Source of the DNA: Mytilus trossulus
Taxonomy: Eukaryota > Mollusca > Bivalvia > Mytilida > Mytilidae
Assembly (NCBI RefSeq): GCF_036588685.1
Contig: NC_086386.1
Location: forward strand, 72,724,682-72,788,681
DNA length: 64,000 bases
Reading direction: 5' to 3'
How positions within the stretch are numbered: position 1 is the first letter of the stretch; every line of letters begins with the position of its first letter. A program made the translations under genes and the position numbers. Below are positions 1 through 11,511 of the stretch, one piece after another. The notes below the pieces were generated by a model that searched no databases, was not told the origin of the DNA, and worked only from the letters and a program-made list of their open reading frames with translations.

Positions 1-58
1 TATTTTAAATGATGAGGTTGGAAATTAGTATGGCGTTCATTATCACTGAACTAGTATA

Positions 59-200
59 TATTTGTTTAGGGGCCAGCTGAAGGACACCTCTGGGTGCGGA
101 AATTTCGCACTACATTGAAGACCTGTTGGTAACCTTCTGTTGTTGTTTTTTCTATGGTCGGGTTGATGTCTCTTTGACACATTCCCCATTTCCATTCAAA
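59..200 (+). repeat. Dispersed mussel-type repeat R1
   Basis: The stretch has a GTCGGGTTGATGTCTCTTTG core. The same core appears in reverse complement at about 30.86-30.99 kb, 36.14-36.18 kb and 56.15-56.25 kb. No coding potential is visible. It is recognised only by its recurrence within this window and by general familiarity with mussel repeats; edges are approximate. Confidence 0.6.
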
Positions 201-284
201 TGTTTACCTATGTGTGGACATAGACATCAGTTATATGGTATATTTTATTATAAATGTACTGTTTGTAAAAGTATCAATTATTCG

Positions 285-490
285 AAATACTAAGGATTTT
301 CGTATCTCAGGTATTGATAACCTTAGCCGTATTTTGCACAACTTTTAGGGGAGTTTGGTTCATCAATGCTCTTCAAAATTGTACTTGTTTGGCTTCCTAA
401 CTATTTTTATATGTTATTCACTGATGAGACTTATGAAGACGAAACGCAAGTATGTCGTACTAAATAATAAGCCTAGTACCTTTGATAACT
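285..490 (+). repeat. Ribozyme-type dispersed repeat R2, copy 1
   Basis: This is a copy of the family that recurs at 4.2, 11.5, 14.75, 30.5, 53.7, 54.4/55.7 and 58.1 kb. The order is: a part resembling TTAGCCGTATTTTGCACAAC, a middle running to the core, then a 3' end resembling AATCCTGGTACCTTTGATAA. This copy keeps a hammerhead-like core at 421-459. No protein is encoded. Confidence 0.7.
421..459 (+). ncRNA. Hammerhead-ribozyme-like core (degenerate copy)
   Basis: CTGATGA (421-427) is followed by an imperfect stem II (GACT...AGAC, one mismatch), GAAA (441-444), a 3-bp stem III (ACG...CGT) and a final A. These are the invariant positions of a hammerhead ribozyme in the right order. A continuous stem I next to the core is not obvious, so activity of this copy is doubtful. 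Hammerhead motifs are documented in Penelope-like elements and in retrozymes. Confidence 0.45.
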
Positions 491-2329
491 ATCATCACAA
501 AATATTTTTGCTGAATGTATATTCAAAACATGCTTCTTTGCAAATTTTTTATTCGCAACTGTAGTTGGTTGAAACTTATTAAGATTTGCCTGCATACAAT
601 TAAATATAAACCAATTAGTTTAAACAGAACTTCCTCTTTTAGTGTACATATTAAAATTTCAAAAATGTTGTAAACATGCGACATAGTATAATCATCAGCA
701 TGATAACACAGGGTACTATGTCCATAAAAATACAAAACACGCTAAAGTAGTGCACCCATGTTACAAGATACCAAATTTCAGAAAACTGTAACTTTTTGAT
801 CCAATGAAAAATGCACTGAGTACACAAAAAGTCAGATGTAGACTTTTTAACACCATACCCCTTGAAGATAAAGAGATCCCATCCAAGAGAAAATCACCGT
901 CAGAAAATTTCATCGTATCTATGCTATATTTTTTCAGCTGTGAGAATATTTATACCTTCAATGTCCGTACATTCTTGCGAATCATTTTCAACTATAGATC
1001 TCGACTGTTCATATTGACTGTCCTTGTTTTCTTCACTAATGCTCATAGCAGCCACTAGAACTTCAACTGTAATAAGTTCAATATTACAAATATATTTCAA
1101 GTGTCATTTTCACCATGCAAAATTCATAAAATAATTGTTTTAAACTATAAGGTGATTCTATTTATCTGTCTGTCATATGTTACAAAATATCAGTATACTG
1201 TTAACAAGAATGTTTTGACAGATGGATGGACTATTTTTTTATATTGTACAAAATGTTGTATCAGAAAATGCAATGTGATGCCGAAGCACATACTCACTGA
1301 CCGATAGAAGTACACGAGCAATAGTTTAAAGGAAAGTAATGTAAACAAAAGTAAAAGCAATTTCCCTTTCCGTTTAATTTTGAATTACATGCAGGGTTCA
1401 TGTATACTGAACTGTTCCTGAACTTTTCCATCAAATTGATCCGTCATTTCTGGAAAAACAAACAATAATATGTAAAATCCTAATACTGAATAGTTGTTTT
1501 TATCACTTCAATTCAACAGCATGAACAGAGTAAATTTTAAGGAAATCCCCCTAAGCATACAGGAATAGGTCAAACATTAATCTCATGTCGAATTTTAAAA
1601 TTTCTGATTTTACGTTTAAATTTATTGTTACCTCATTCATTAGAAAATTACCTTTTCAGTTTTCGGACAATAACTCAAAAATGATTATAGCAGTTCTCGT
1701 GACATTTTGCTGGCTGATTTATTCTATTTAAATAATCTCATAATGACAAAGTAATGGAACTTTAATCGTTTAAAAATCATCAAACATGAACATTTATAGA
1801 ATCTTTTACGCTTAAAATGTCAAGACCATACACTAACGTAATTTTCAAAAGGGCCAAAATAATAAAAATATTTTAATCGTTTAGTTACCGTCCTCAGAAT
1901 CCATAGCTCTTCGCTCTGAATTTTTTTAGATCCACTTGCCATATCTGCATAAAACAAAAAAAAAACATAGTTAAAGGACATGTTTGTTTTATTACATGCA
2001 ATAAATCACAAACCTTTTGTAATTTGAAGAATTACTGTTTAAATATAAATGAAAAATAAAATATTCACTGAAAAAAATTGCTACAACAAATATCTGAGGA
2101 ATTGTTGTAGTAAATAACATTTATTAAAAAAATGTATTAAAACTGAAAACTATTCATGTATATTAAATTTAAAAGGATAGGCTTCATTCAATACGTAAAA
2201 ATGTTAGGTAATATACGCTCAATAAAGCTGTTGCCTCAGCTAGTCATTGCGGAAAAACTATCGTAGGTTTGGTATCCAAACCCAGATAAAAAAAACTATG
2301 CAAGGACTATAAGCAAAAACTATTTAAAG
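491..2329. other. AT-rich intergenic stretch, nothing recognised
   Basis: I see no exon with paired splice signals, no known domain and no clear repeat. The short open frames here are AT-rich, lack recognisable motifs and are judged to be chance. Confidence 0.5.
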
Positions 2330-2660
2330 CCTCGGCGTCTGTTTTGTACGGTACTCGTCCGTTTCGTTTCCGTTATTTGTCCGTTATACATCCTTTGGAG
2401 GTCCGGTATACAAATTCACCAACGGACTTCTACCGGACAAATATGGGAATACACAAATGTTAAACGGATAAATACCAATTGAAAATTTTGCGTTTCTCAG
2501 AAAAGACAAGTATTGATATGTCAGACATTTTTAGTGTCATGAACGTCTTTACTTACATTTAATATATGTATTATCGTTATCGCTTTTAATTACCCGCTTA
2601 TCTTTTTTCATCCGTTCGACCTCCGTTCGAGCTATCCGGTAAGGTGTGACTACAGAAATT
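2330..2660. other. Region rich in short TCCGTT/CCGTT words
   Basis: Short CCGTT, TCCGTT and rc AACGGA words recur many times, for example around 2345-2400, 2420-2470 and 2610-2640. This is unlike the AT-rich flanks. The spacing is irregular, so it is not a clean satellite. Function is unknown. Confidence 0.35.
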
Positions 2661-3367
2661 TTTTGACAATAGTTTTATTTAAAACAAATTTTGGTTGTTT
2701 GTGTTCTAAAACTGTGTACTTGTGGTTTTCAAAAGTTTTAACGTCAATACAAATTTAAAAAAAAACTAAATATTCCGGAATTTTGTTGTAATAGTTTTCA
2801 TTAATTTAAATCCATAAGAGACTTTTTTGCTGCATAAAGTCCATCAGCTACTTTATGTTTGTAATGAATTCCAGAATTATGAAATTATCTATCGGCTAAA
2901 TTTAAATTTAAAATTCCGCAAACTTAATTGGTTTCCACGTTCCATTTGCTGTTATTCATTTTTTTTTTATACTAAATGGGATAATACGGAAAGAGGGAGT
3001 TGGTATCTGAATATCATACAGTTATTTCAGCAAAAAGTACCGTGAAAAAAGAAACTTAGTCTAAATGGTCTGTGTCATTATTGATAAATCATTAACTCAC
3101 TATACTAATAATACTAGCCTGGCAATTAGATAGATCATTGTTTTTATAAATTATTGTTAAGTTTGTCTTTTATCTTTTTGTTTCTATTTAGCTACAAGTA
3201 AGTTCATTTTCAATCAACAAATAATTGTTATCCTCCTCTTTTTTTCTAACGTTTAGTGTAGAAATAATGCATATTTTTAAAAAGTATTTAATTCATGGTT
3301 ATCATATTATAAATATATTTGTAAAAACCTCAATGACTAAAGTTGAGAAGATCGATACCAAAGCATA

Positions 3368-3502
3368 ATGCTGTTTATTATCGCTGTTTTACTGATTGAG
3401 CATTTTCTTTCTCAGCACAGTAGGGTGATATGCAAAAAAGTAACGCTAGGAAGTGAAGGAGCACGTGGCTTTGTCAATGAAATCAACAACATCATCATAG
3501 GT
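3368..3502 (+). CDS. Possible signal-peptide first exon (uncertain)
   Basis: An ATG at 3368 opens a frame starting MLFIIAVLLIEHF, which resembles a short signal peptide. After about 45 codons the sequence reads ATCATAG followed by GTAAAAT, a usable 5' splice site. No downstream partner exon was found before the tRNA-derived repeat at 3.83 kb, and no domain is recognisable. It could be the first exon of an unrecognised secreted protein or a chance open frame. RNA evidence would decide. Confidence 0.2.
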
Positions 3503-3825
3503 AAAATAGCGGTAAATATGTTATCATTGGTCATCACAAACTCGATGCTTTTCTCACTTTCGCCTTACTGGATCAAACAAGAACATCAATATATTAATAA
3601 TATTAATTAATTATCATCTATCGTTTTTCTATTGATAACTGTGTGTTTTGTGCTGCTTTGTCTCCCTTGCCTTCTTTGCAGATATGTTTTTTTTTAATTG
3701 AATCAAGTAGCAATACATTACTATGTAAAAAAAAGACCTCATGCTTAACTTTCTCTTGAAATTCCTACAAAACAAATGATATACGTATGTAATAGTTTTT
3801 TCCCAATGTTTTATATAAAAATGTA

Positions 3826-4018
3826 CAGATCTCACATTGTTGAGTTGATGTTAAGACGAGTTGTATATATATAACATCAACCCAACAATGTTAGACCTGT
3901 AAATTTGCTTTGCAAATTTTTGGGTCTTCCCTCGGCTGGATTCGAACCCATGCTACTGTTATATCATGACACCAAATCGGTTGCCTGCAGCCGTCCCGCT
4001 AGACCACACGACCACCTG
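3826..4018 (-). mobile_element. tRNA-derived SINE with a 3' hairpin
   Basis: Read on the minus strand, the unit starts with a tRNA-like head. An A-box-like TGGTCTAGCGGG lies at 3994-4005 and a B-box-like GGGTTCGAATCC at 3938-3949, about 45 bp apart, as in a polymerase III internal promoter. It continues through a short linker into an inverted repeat at 3831-3898, whose arms pair as ACATTGTTGAGTTGATGTTA with TAACATCAACCCAACAATGT. No intact tRNA cloverleaf is expected because the anticodon region is expanded. A SINE fits better than a functional tRNA. Confidence 0.7.
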
Positions 4019-4189
4019 GGCTCTACAAAAATAGAGCTTTCGCTGGCCGTATGTTATCTTTCCTCGTCAGTTTTAATCTAGCGGCGTACTACAGTACATG
4101 ATATATATGGCATGAAGATGTTATTGTTACAGATCAGCTGAATTATATATAGTAAAGGATCCTAGAAATTAATGTAAGATACAGTCACC

Positions 4190-4462
4190 ATCAGCCAGCC
4201 AATTAGTCAGCACTTCGGTGTTGACACGAATAAAAATTATGTGCTCATTTTTACAAATTTCCTGTTTACCAAACTTGAATTTCTAAACAAAAAATAAGGA
4301 TTTTTTTGTCCAAGGAATAGATTACCTTAGCTGTATTTGGCACAACTTTTTGGAATTTTGGATCCTCAATGCTCTTCAACATTGATCTTGGTTGGCTAAT
4401 GTTGACAAAAAGCGCGTCTGGCGTACTAAATTATAATCCTGGTACTTTTGATAATTATTGAT
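4190..4462 (+). repeat. R2 repeat, copy with damaged ribozyme core
   Basis: It contains the R2 landmarks in order: the part resembling CAGCACTTCGGTGTTGACA, TTGGCACAACTTTTTGGAAT, then GCGCGTCTGGCGTACTAAAT and the AATCCTGGTAC end. The CTGATGA part of the core is lost in this copy. It lies directly upstream of the Crypton-type pseudogene. Confidence 0.65.
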
Positions 4463-4495
4463 ACATTTTAACTATGAATTTTGGCCTCCGATAAC

Positions 4496-5035
4496 ATGGA
4501 CCACGTTTCTAATCAAATTCTGATGAAGGATCTGGACGTTATTGATATGTTATGTGACATTGACACAGATGTAAGCCTTACACAATTATGTGCAGAAATA
4601 AGTACAGACCAATTTCTAGGCGACGATGATGAAAATAACAGTTTATCACAGACTGCCGCCCAAGCAGAAAAAGATTTTTTTAAAACAGAAGATATTTTGG
4701 ATATTAATTTTGATGTGCCTCTTCCGGACCTTGATAATATTAGTTATGGGGACTTTCATATTGATGCGGTAGCGGATGTGAACAGTTTTGTCAATGCCGA
4801 AGTCTACACAGACGATGAAAGTTCTAGATTCGGCAACCTGACAACAGAGGATGACATGAACGAGTTAATATCGGACACTATCCCGAAAAACACCAAAAAG
4901 AGTACAAACTGGGCAAAGAATGTTTTCGAAGCATGGAGAAATTATAGGACATCCCTAGGGGAAAGAATTCCAGAAATTGAGAGATTTTCAGTTGATGATG
5001 TTAATAAATTGTTCAATTATTTTTTTCAAATGAAA
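4496..5035 (+). CDS. N-terminal exon block of the Crypton-type pseudogene
   Basis: The ATG at 4496 (MDHVSNQ) is preferred; the in-frame TTG at 4481 is not needed. About 130 residues are acidic and low in recognisable structure. They are followed by a basic stretch (PKNTKKST) and a helical segment NWAKNVFEAWRNYR...FSVDDVNKLF, typical of the SAM-like domain that precedes the recombinase fold. After KLFNYFF the frame drifts into AT-rich sequence, with an imperfect duplication of a CAATTATTTTTT segment just before the PLE tail. The true exon end or break therefore lies near 5035. Confidence 0.6.
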
Positions 5036-5082
5036 GCAATTCAAGTTTTATATTTGTTATTCAATTATTTTTTTATTATTTA

Positions 5083-5312
5083 GTACAAAAAAGAAGATGT
5101 GGTATGATTGCCAATGAGACAACTATCCACAAAAGACCAAAATGACACAAACATTAACAACTATAGGTCACCGTACGGCCTTCAACAATGAGCAAAGCCC
5201 ATACCGCCCAGTCAGCTATAAAAGGCCTCGATAAGACAATGTAAAACAATTCAAACGAGAAAACTAACGGCCTCATTTTTGTAAAAAAATGAACGAAAAA
5301 CAGATCTACTAA
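5083..5312 (-). mobile_element. PLE family B 3' tail inserted in the recombinase gene
   Basis: On the minus strand the sequence matches the 3' end of the Penelope-like element at 42.4-44.3 kb. Landmarks are GGCCGTTAGTTTTCTCGTTT, TTGTTGAAGGCCGTACGG and the terminal ACCACATCTTCTTTTTT. It is 5' truncated. It lies between the two coding blocks of the pseudogene and next to the missing middle of the domain. Confidence 0.75.
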
Positions 5313-5821
5313 TCTAATGAAATCAATTTCACGAAAATAATTCCTAGAATTTAAATAAACCATGATACACGTTTTAATTCGAGACTAGTTCTATAATAGA
5401 TGCCTTCGCATTATATATTCACTATTCAACGTTTTCATGATGATATTTTCATTTTCATTGATAATAAATATTTTTTTTTAGCAAAATCCGTTAATTTTCT
5501 TAAACACTTTTTATATGTATTGAGCCGATAACCAGAAAAAACATTGAAAATCAAAATCTTTTATTAGCTATTGTCAATTATTCTCCTCCAACAAGGTTTA
5601 GAAAAACATATAGAAACCATTCTGTCCGTTCGTCCGTGTCACTATGTTTGTAGTGCATAACTATGTTCCTATGACCTTTGTTTGGTCAACTTCGTATGCG
5701 GTGTAAAGGCTTGGACGGGGATGCCAATTTGGTACCTTTCTAACCACATTATTTTATTTAGCCTTAGAATTTAATATTATTCAATAGAATAATAATATGA
5801 ATTTAAATTTGATCATTTTAG

Positions 5822-6645
5822 GCTATGGTATGACTACCAAGCAAGCAGACCCTATTTCGCAAGAACAGGAAATGATTTTATGGGATAAAGAAGTTGTTGG
5901 GTACGATTCGTCGGCGGCTCTTTTAAATGGTATCTTCTTTTATAATTGCAAATTATTTGGGTTGCGTCGGAGAGATGAACACCATAGCTTGGATGCATCC
6001 CAGATTAATATAGGAACTGACGATAAAGGAAAGTATATTCAGTTGATAGAGACAAACAGTAAAACATTTAAAGGTGGGCTAAAGCAGAAAAATGTTGAGA
6101 ACAAGAATATTAAGCATAACACAAATGCGAGCAGCGAAAAGGATTTATTTAAGCTGTACGAGCTCTACATTGGACATTCTGATATTAGTCCGGAGGGAAT
6201 TTCAAAGTTCTATAAACGTCCATTGCAAGATTCATTGAGATTCTCCAAACAAAACCTTGGCATCAACAAGCTTGAAAACCTTATGAAAACCATGTGCACC
6301 AAAGCGGGACTCTCTGGCAACTTTACTAATCATAGCGGGAAGCGTACCTGTTCAACTACTATGTTCCAGTCAGGAATAGATGAGTAAACTATAATGTCGC
6401 GAACTGGTCACCGCAGTGTCCAGGGTGTTCGAAAATACAAAAGGCCTTCAGATGATCAGCTACGAGACATATCAAACGTTTTGGAGCCGAATTGTAAATC
6501 ATCTAAAATCAAAACGGAGAACAATTCTTCTGACGGAAAGGAAAACGAAAAGTGCCATATTGTTGAACTTCAAAGTCAGAGTAAGAGTTGCGTACCATTC
6601 GGAGGATTTAACAACAGTAATGTTACCTTCAACATTGGGAAGTAA
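5822..6645 (+). CDS. Catalytic exon block of the Crypton-type pseudogene (with nonsense codon)
   Basis: The acceptor CATTTTAG gives a phase-1 exon start. Its first residues GYGMTTKQADPISQEQE and then LWDKEVVG match the start of the DUF3504 recombinase module. The block ends with a polar tail and FGGFNNSNVTFNIGK before TAA at 6643-6645. The stop at 6385-6387 separates the HxxR-type box from the nucleophile Tyr box, so any translated product would lack the nucleophile. A polyadenylation signal follows at 6846. Confidence 0.65.
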
Positions 6646-6845
6646 AAATGCAGCCAGTAAATGCGTTGTTAAAAAGACTGGGAATGCCTTTTTTTGTGTG
6701 TGTGTTTCAGTTTTAAATTTCAGTTGTGGAATCCTGAGATTATTTGATTTGTGACAGTTAAATTACTATTTCCGAAATATTGTTTTCCATAATTAAAGTT
6801 TGAAAGAAACTTTTCTTTTAGGAAGGTTAATGTGAAGTAATTCTC

Positions 6846-6851
6846 AATAAA
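6846..6851 (+). terminator. Candidate poly(A) signal AATAAA
   Basis: AATAAA lies about 200 bp after the last stop of the Crypton-type pseudogene and is followed by T/GT-rich sequence. It is consistent with an original 3' end, but AATAAA is frequent in AT-rich DNA. Confidence 0.35.
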
Positions 6852-7057
6852 TCTTTGTGTAATCTTTTTATAAATCTGTTATTAGAATACATACAATTAT
6901 AGCAAAAGTATGATTAGTTCTTGAGAAATAATTATGGTAAAGTCTGTTGTAATCCTCAGACATTTTGTATCAAGTTAAACGTGAAATCTCGTATACTTGC
7001 CAAAGAGAAACTACACCAGAGACTAAAATGCATCGAGGCTAAACAAAAATGCAGAGA

Positions 7058-7116
7058 AACTATAGGTCACTTTACAGCCTTCAACTATGAGCAATACCCA
7101 TACTGCATAGCAAGTC
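7058..7116 (-). repeat. PLE-B tail fragment
   Basis: A short reverse-complement match to the GTAAAGTGACCTATAG and TTGAAGGC part of the family B tail (CAGCCTTCAACTATGAGCAA on the plus strand). It is truncated at both ends. Confidence 0.55.
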
Positions 7117-7119
7117 TGC

Positions 7120-8100
7120 TGCTTCACTATTCTGAAAAAAAATGTATTTTGTATGAAAGTGCTTCGTCACATTTTGAGAATCGAAACCTAGTACGGTAAT
7201 TTGTCTCGCCCTATCATTTCTAGAAATAGATCTAGTGAATTACTTTGAAAGTTTTTCGTATTTGTATTCAATTTTGTCTTTTCATTCAGTTTTTTGGTTG
7301 TCACAAACTTTTATTTCGCTACATCAAAAAAAAATTTGACATCTGCTTTTCATAAAAACGAAAGCCGGAAAACCTTTACAGGAACAGAACAGATAGCTAT
7401 GGTATAATTTTCGGTTATTGGGATTTATACTCGTGTTGCATTCCCATAGGTTACATTGTACATCTATAGGTTAAATACTAGTTAGTTAATGCTTAATTTT
7501 TATGTTGCGCGATTATTATAATGATTAATGTGAAGAAAGTAAACAATATAGAAAGCAACATGTTTAAACGCTTTAACACAAATAAAAACTGAAGCTATCG
7601 TTTTCAGCCTTTCGTTAGAACATTAACTTGAAACGTAGAAAATTACCTTTTTGACGAGTGCAAACTATCCACATCTTAACAATATCGTGTTTAAAGTGGT
7701 AGAAAGTCACTCATGTGACATATGAAGGCATTCGGGTAAAACATTTTAAATTACGATTTGAATAAATTATCACCGTTTATGTGTTCACCTATCAAATCTT
7801 TGTACAAAAACCTGTCATTATAGTTTCACCTGAAGAGGTCAAGGTAAAACGATGAGTGTTTACTGATATCGAAAAAATAAACAAGATGGACGTCCTCGAC
7901 CTTTTTAGTGATAATACTAATAATGATTATAGGAATGCGAATAAGTATGCATTACCAATAAATGAACCAATTTGAAAACAAATTATGCAAAATTGACACG
8001 TTTTCATGAAAGAACAATTCAAAAGTATAAACGTGAACAACGAATTATTCTATCGGTATAAATATTTATCTAATTTTGAAAAAGATATATTCAGAAAAAG
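7120..8100. other. AT-rich intergenic stretch, nothing recognised
   Basis: No domain, paired splice signals or recurring unit found. Confidence 0.45.
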
Positions 8101-8103
8101 AAC

Positions 8104-8204
8104 GCACTAGGAGCCCTCGTCGAAATATCGACTGTTTTATTGGGTTTCAAATGTTTAACCTCGAACAAGGAAGTGGCATGAATTGTCGATAAGCGCTCCT
8201 AGTT
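8104..8204. repeat. Short inverted-repeat element
   Basis: CACTAGGAGC...GTCGA on the left pairs imperfectly with GTCGAT...GCTCCTAGTT on the right, giving a hairpin of about 100 bp. It is MITE-like, but no target duplication could be defined. Confidence 0.4.
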
Positions 8205-8775
8205 CTGTTAACTTGTTCTGTAGAAAGACCTTATAGTTTCCTGCGATTATGGTTGTAGAGTACAAGTCAAAAAAATGTGTTTGTTCTTTTTATATGCTAA
8301 TTATAATTGCACACTAGCATATCAATATATGATGTTGACTAGTTTTATTCCTGTGCTTGTGTTTTAAGATTACAAACAAAATTTCTACAACAAAGACCAA
8401 GATTATGAATTTTACAGAAAACTATCAATAAACATTAATTTTCAATGTGCCTCAAATTTTACGTTTTTCATTAAATCAATTCACATTTATCATGTTTATT
8501 CTTACAAAATGCAGATGTAAATAATGATACTCACATTTTATTTCAGTGTGTAAACAATCGTTGCTTTAATTGATTTATTGATGTAGTACACTATAACACA
8601 ATGTTAAACAGTGAAAACATCCGGCATCTCATAACCTTGTTATAATAATATGACCGTCTTAGGTAACTGCACAGGTGAAAAGCATTTAAATTAAATACTC
8701 AAAATTTCAATTCAAATTTATCTTTGAAAGGTTAAATACTATTTTATTTATGTTCAATGATAAAGAGTTGATTAT

Positions 8776-10740
8776 AGTTTTTTTCATGAAATTAAAAGAG
8801 TGTCAGAGAAATCATACTAAAATTTTATTTGCAATGTTTAAAATAACCAAAATTAGGGTTCTTTTTATTAAAAAATTAAGCTATTTTATTTAAAATCAGT
8901 TATTTTTACCATCTTGAGACAAGCCTCAGTCAGAATTGAGATATAATGAGAATTAAAATACTTTAACTTTTATTTTTGTGGAATAAGATTGCAGATATTG
9001 ATTTATTTTGATACACATTATTTACCGTCATATCATAACAGTACTGTTTGTACATCAGGTTTGGCTGTTCTTTATAATATATGCTTACTTTAAGAGAAAG
9101 ATATTAAATTTTTGTACCTGTTGCCTAAAATGCAACTATTTCTTCATTTTACTAAAAATTATTGACCGCCATTGGATTTTTTGTCCTTTTTATAGTTAAG
9201 AATTGTTTTTTTCATGAAATTAAAAGAGTGTCAGAGAAATCATACTAAATTTGTATTCCCATTGTTTAAAATAACCAAAATTAGTCTTCTTTTTTATTGA
9301 AAATGAAGCTATTTTATTTAAAATCAGTTATTTTTACCATCTTGAGAGACAAGTCTTCTGATCAGAATTGAGATATAATGAAAATTAAAATACTTAAACT
9401 TTCATTTTGGTTGAATAAGAATGTAATTGTTGATTTATGTTGATACAAATTATTTATCGTCATATGATTTCAGTACTTTTTGTACATCAAGATTGGCTGC
9501 TCTTCATAAAATATGATAACTTTAAGGAAAAAGATATTAAATTTTTGTACACGTTGCCTAAAATGCAAATATTTCTTTATTTAACTAAAAATTATTGACC
9601 GCCATTGGATTTTTGGACTTTTTATCATTTAGAATAGTGTTTTTCATGAAATTAAAAGAGTGTCAGAGAATCATACTAAAATTTTATTCGCATTGTTTGA
9701 AATAACCAAAATTAGTCTTCTTTTTATTAAAAATTAAGCTATTTTATTTAAAATCAGTTATTTTACCATCTTCAGACAAGTCTTCTGATCAGAATTGAGA
9801 TATAATGAGAATTAAAATACTTAAACTTTTATTTTGATTGAATAAGAATGCAGTTGTTGATTAACTTTAAAACAAATTATTAACCATCATATGATTTCAG
9901 TACTTTTAGTACATCAAGATTCGCTGTTTTTATAAAATATGATTGCTTTAAGGAAAAAGATATAAAATTTTTGTATGCGTTGCCTAAAATGCAAATATTT
10001 CTTCATTTTTTCTAAAAATTATTGACCGCCATTGGATTTTGTGTACTTTTTATAGTTTAGAATATTTTTTTTCATGAAATTAAACGAGTGTCAGAGAAAT
10101 CATACTAAAATTGTACTTGTGTTGTTTAAAATAACTAAAATTAGTCTTCTTTTTATTAAAAATAATGCTATTTTTTTTTAAATCAGTATTTTTACCATCT
10201 TGAGACAAGTCTTCTAATCAGAATTGAAATATAATGAGAATTAAAATACTTAAACTTTTATTTTTGAGGAATAAGAATGCAGTTGTTGATTTATTTTGAT
10301 AAACATTATTAACCGTCATATGACTTCAGTACTTTTTGTGCATCAGGATTGGCTTTTCTTCATAATTTATGCATACTTTAAGGAAAAAATATTAAATTTT
10401 TGTATGCGTTGCCTAAAAAGCTAATATTTCTTCATTTTACTAAAAATTATCGACCACCATTGGATTTTTGTACTATTAAAAGTTAAGAATAGTTTTTATT
10501 TCATGATATTAAAAGAGTGTCAGACAAATCATACTTAAATGTTATTCGTGTTGTTTAAATTAATCAAAATATTTCTTCTTTTTATTAAAAATTATCGACC
10601 GCCACTGGATTTTTGTACTTTTTATAGATTAGAATAGTTTTTTTTTCATCAAATTAAGAGTGTCAGATAAATCTTACTTAAATTTTATTCGCGTTGTTTA
10701 AAATATCAAAAATTAGTCTTCTTTTTATTGAAATTTTATA
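8776..10740 (+). repeat. Tandem array of a roughly 430-bp unit
   Basis: The landmark TTCATGAAATTAAAAGAGTG (with small variants) starts units at about 8783, 9211, 9643, 10071 and 10500, giving periods of 428, 432, 428 and 429 bp. A fifth, internally shortened unit leads into a last partial unit from about 10645. Further landmarks repeat in each full unit, for example ATTGACCGCCATTGGATTTT and CAGAATTGAGATATAATGA. Small indels break any open frame, so it is non-coding satellite-like DNA. Confidence 0.9.
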
Positions 10741-10744
10741 GGCT

Positions 10745-11142
10745 TCAATTGTGACAGGAATTTAAAAAGTCCTTTTTTTTAAAGAATTTTATCATGATAA
10801 GGATACACAAATTTTAAATATAGACTACATTTTTCATAAACTGATCCTTTCATTTTGCTTTTCCCGAGTATGTTTGAAAAATAATGAAATCAAAATTGCG
10901 ATTTAGACACCGTTTTTGAACCCGCCGGGTTTGAAAATATATAACCTAAAAAAAACAAAAAGACCATTCTTTAATGAGAATATTTATGTTGGGTTGTATC
11001 TGTACATTTCTTTTCAATAAAACTTTGCTAAATTATTATTATTAAGACAAAATGTATCATCAATATCTTTCACTAGTCGCCATTTTAATTAAACTAAACG
11101 AAACTAAGATTCCGTAATTTGTATTAGTTTATCATGTGACGT
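10745..11142. other. AT-rich stretch, nothing recognised
   Basis: No gene, splice pair or repeat identified. Confidence 0.45.
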
Positions 11143-11305
11143 ATTACAGGTCAATCCGTCATCAAGGTCGATCGGTTCTATCCGTCCGATCAGTCCGATC
11201 AGTCAATTACTTTTACTATAAGTCTGACGGATTGCTGACGTGAGTTTGACGCGAACTTGACTGATCGGTGAATGATCGATGACCGCTGATTGATCGCTGA
11301 AATAG
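11143..11305. repeat. Cluster of GATC/CGATCA words with internal inverted repeat
   Basis: GATCGG, CGATCA and TGATCG words recur many times within 160 bp. CCGATCAGTCAA near 11195 is the inverse of TTGACTGATCGG near 11257. Base composition is clearly different from the flanks. Confidence 0.5.
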
Positions 11306-11511
11306 TAACGCCTAAGGTTGCAAGTACTGTAGTCTTCATAGATGATGACTTTTATTTTCACACTTCTTTGTTTAGAGAAAGACGTATTATTTAACACATC
11401 TATTTTAAAAGTAATTATAATTTGTTTAAAAAAAAATCAACACCCGAAGATTGTCATAGTAAGAAATTACATTAAACTAGCCGACCTATTCATGAAGTCC
11501 TAATTAGTTAT

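Larger units (their letters stand above)
4496..6645 (+). pseudogene. Crypton/DUF3504-type tyrosine recombinase gene, disrupted
   Basis: The first coding block (4496 to about 5035) has an acidic N-terminal region and then a domain with TNWAKNVFEAWRNYR. This resembles the N-terminal core-binding part of Crypton-derived proteins such as ZMYM2-4, QRICH1 and KCTD1-like. The second block starts after an acceptor AG at 5820-5821 and carries the catalytic part: an LRRRDEH box (first Arg near 5965), NHSGKRT (His at 6331) and GHRSVQGVRKY (likely nucleophile Tyr at 6436). The frame is cut by TAA at 6385-6387. Coding similarity resumes at once in the same frame, so one substitution in a sense codon explains the stop. 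The middle of the domain is missing, and a PLE-B tail sits in the gap. The usual HxxR is HSGK here. I infer a decayed transposon-derived gene. Confidence 0.75.
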
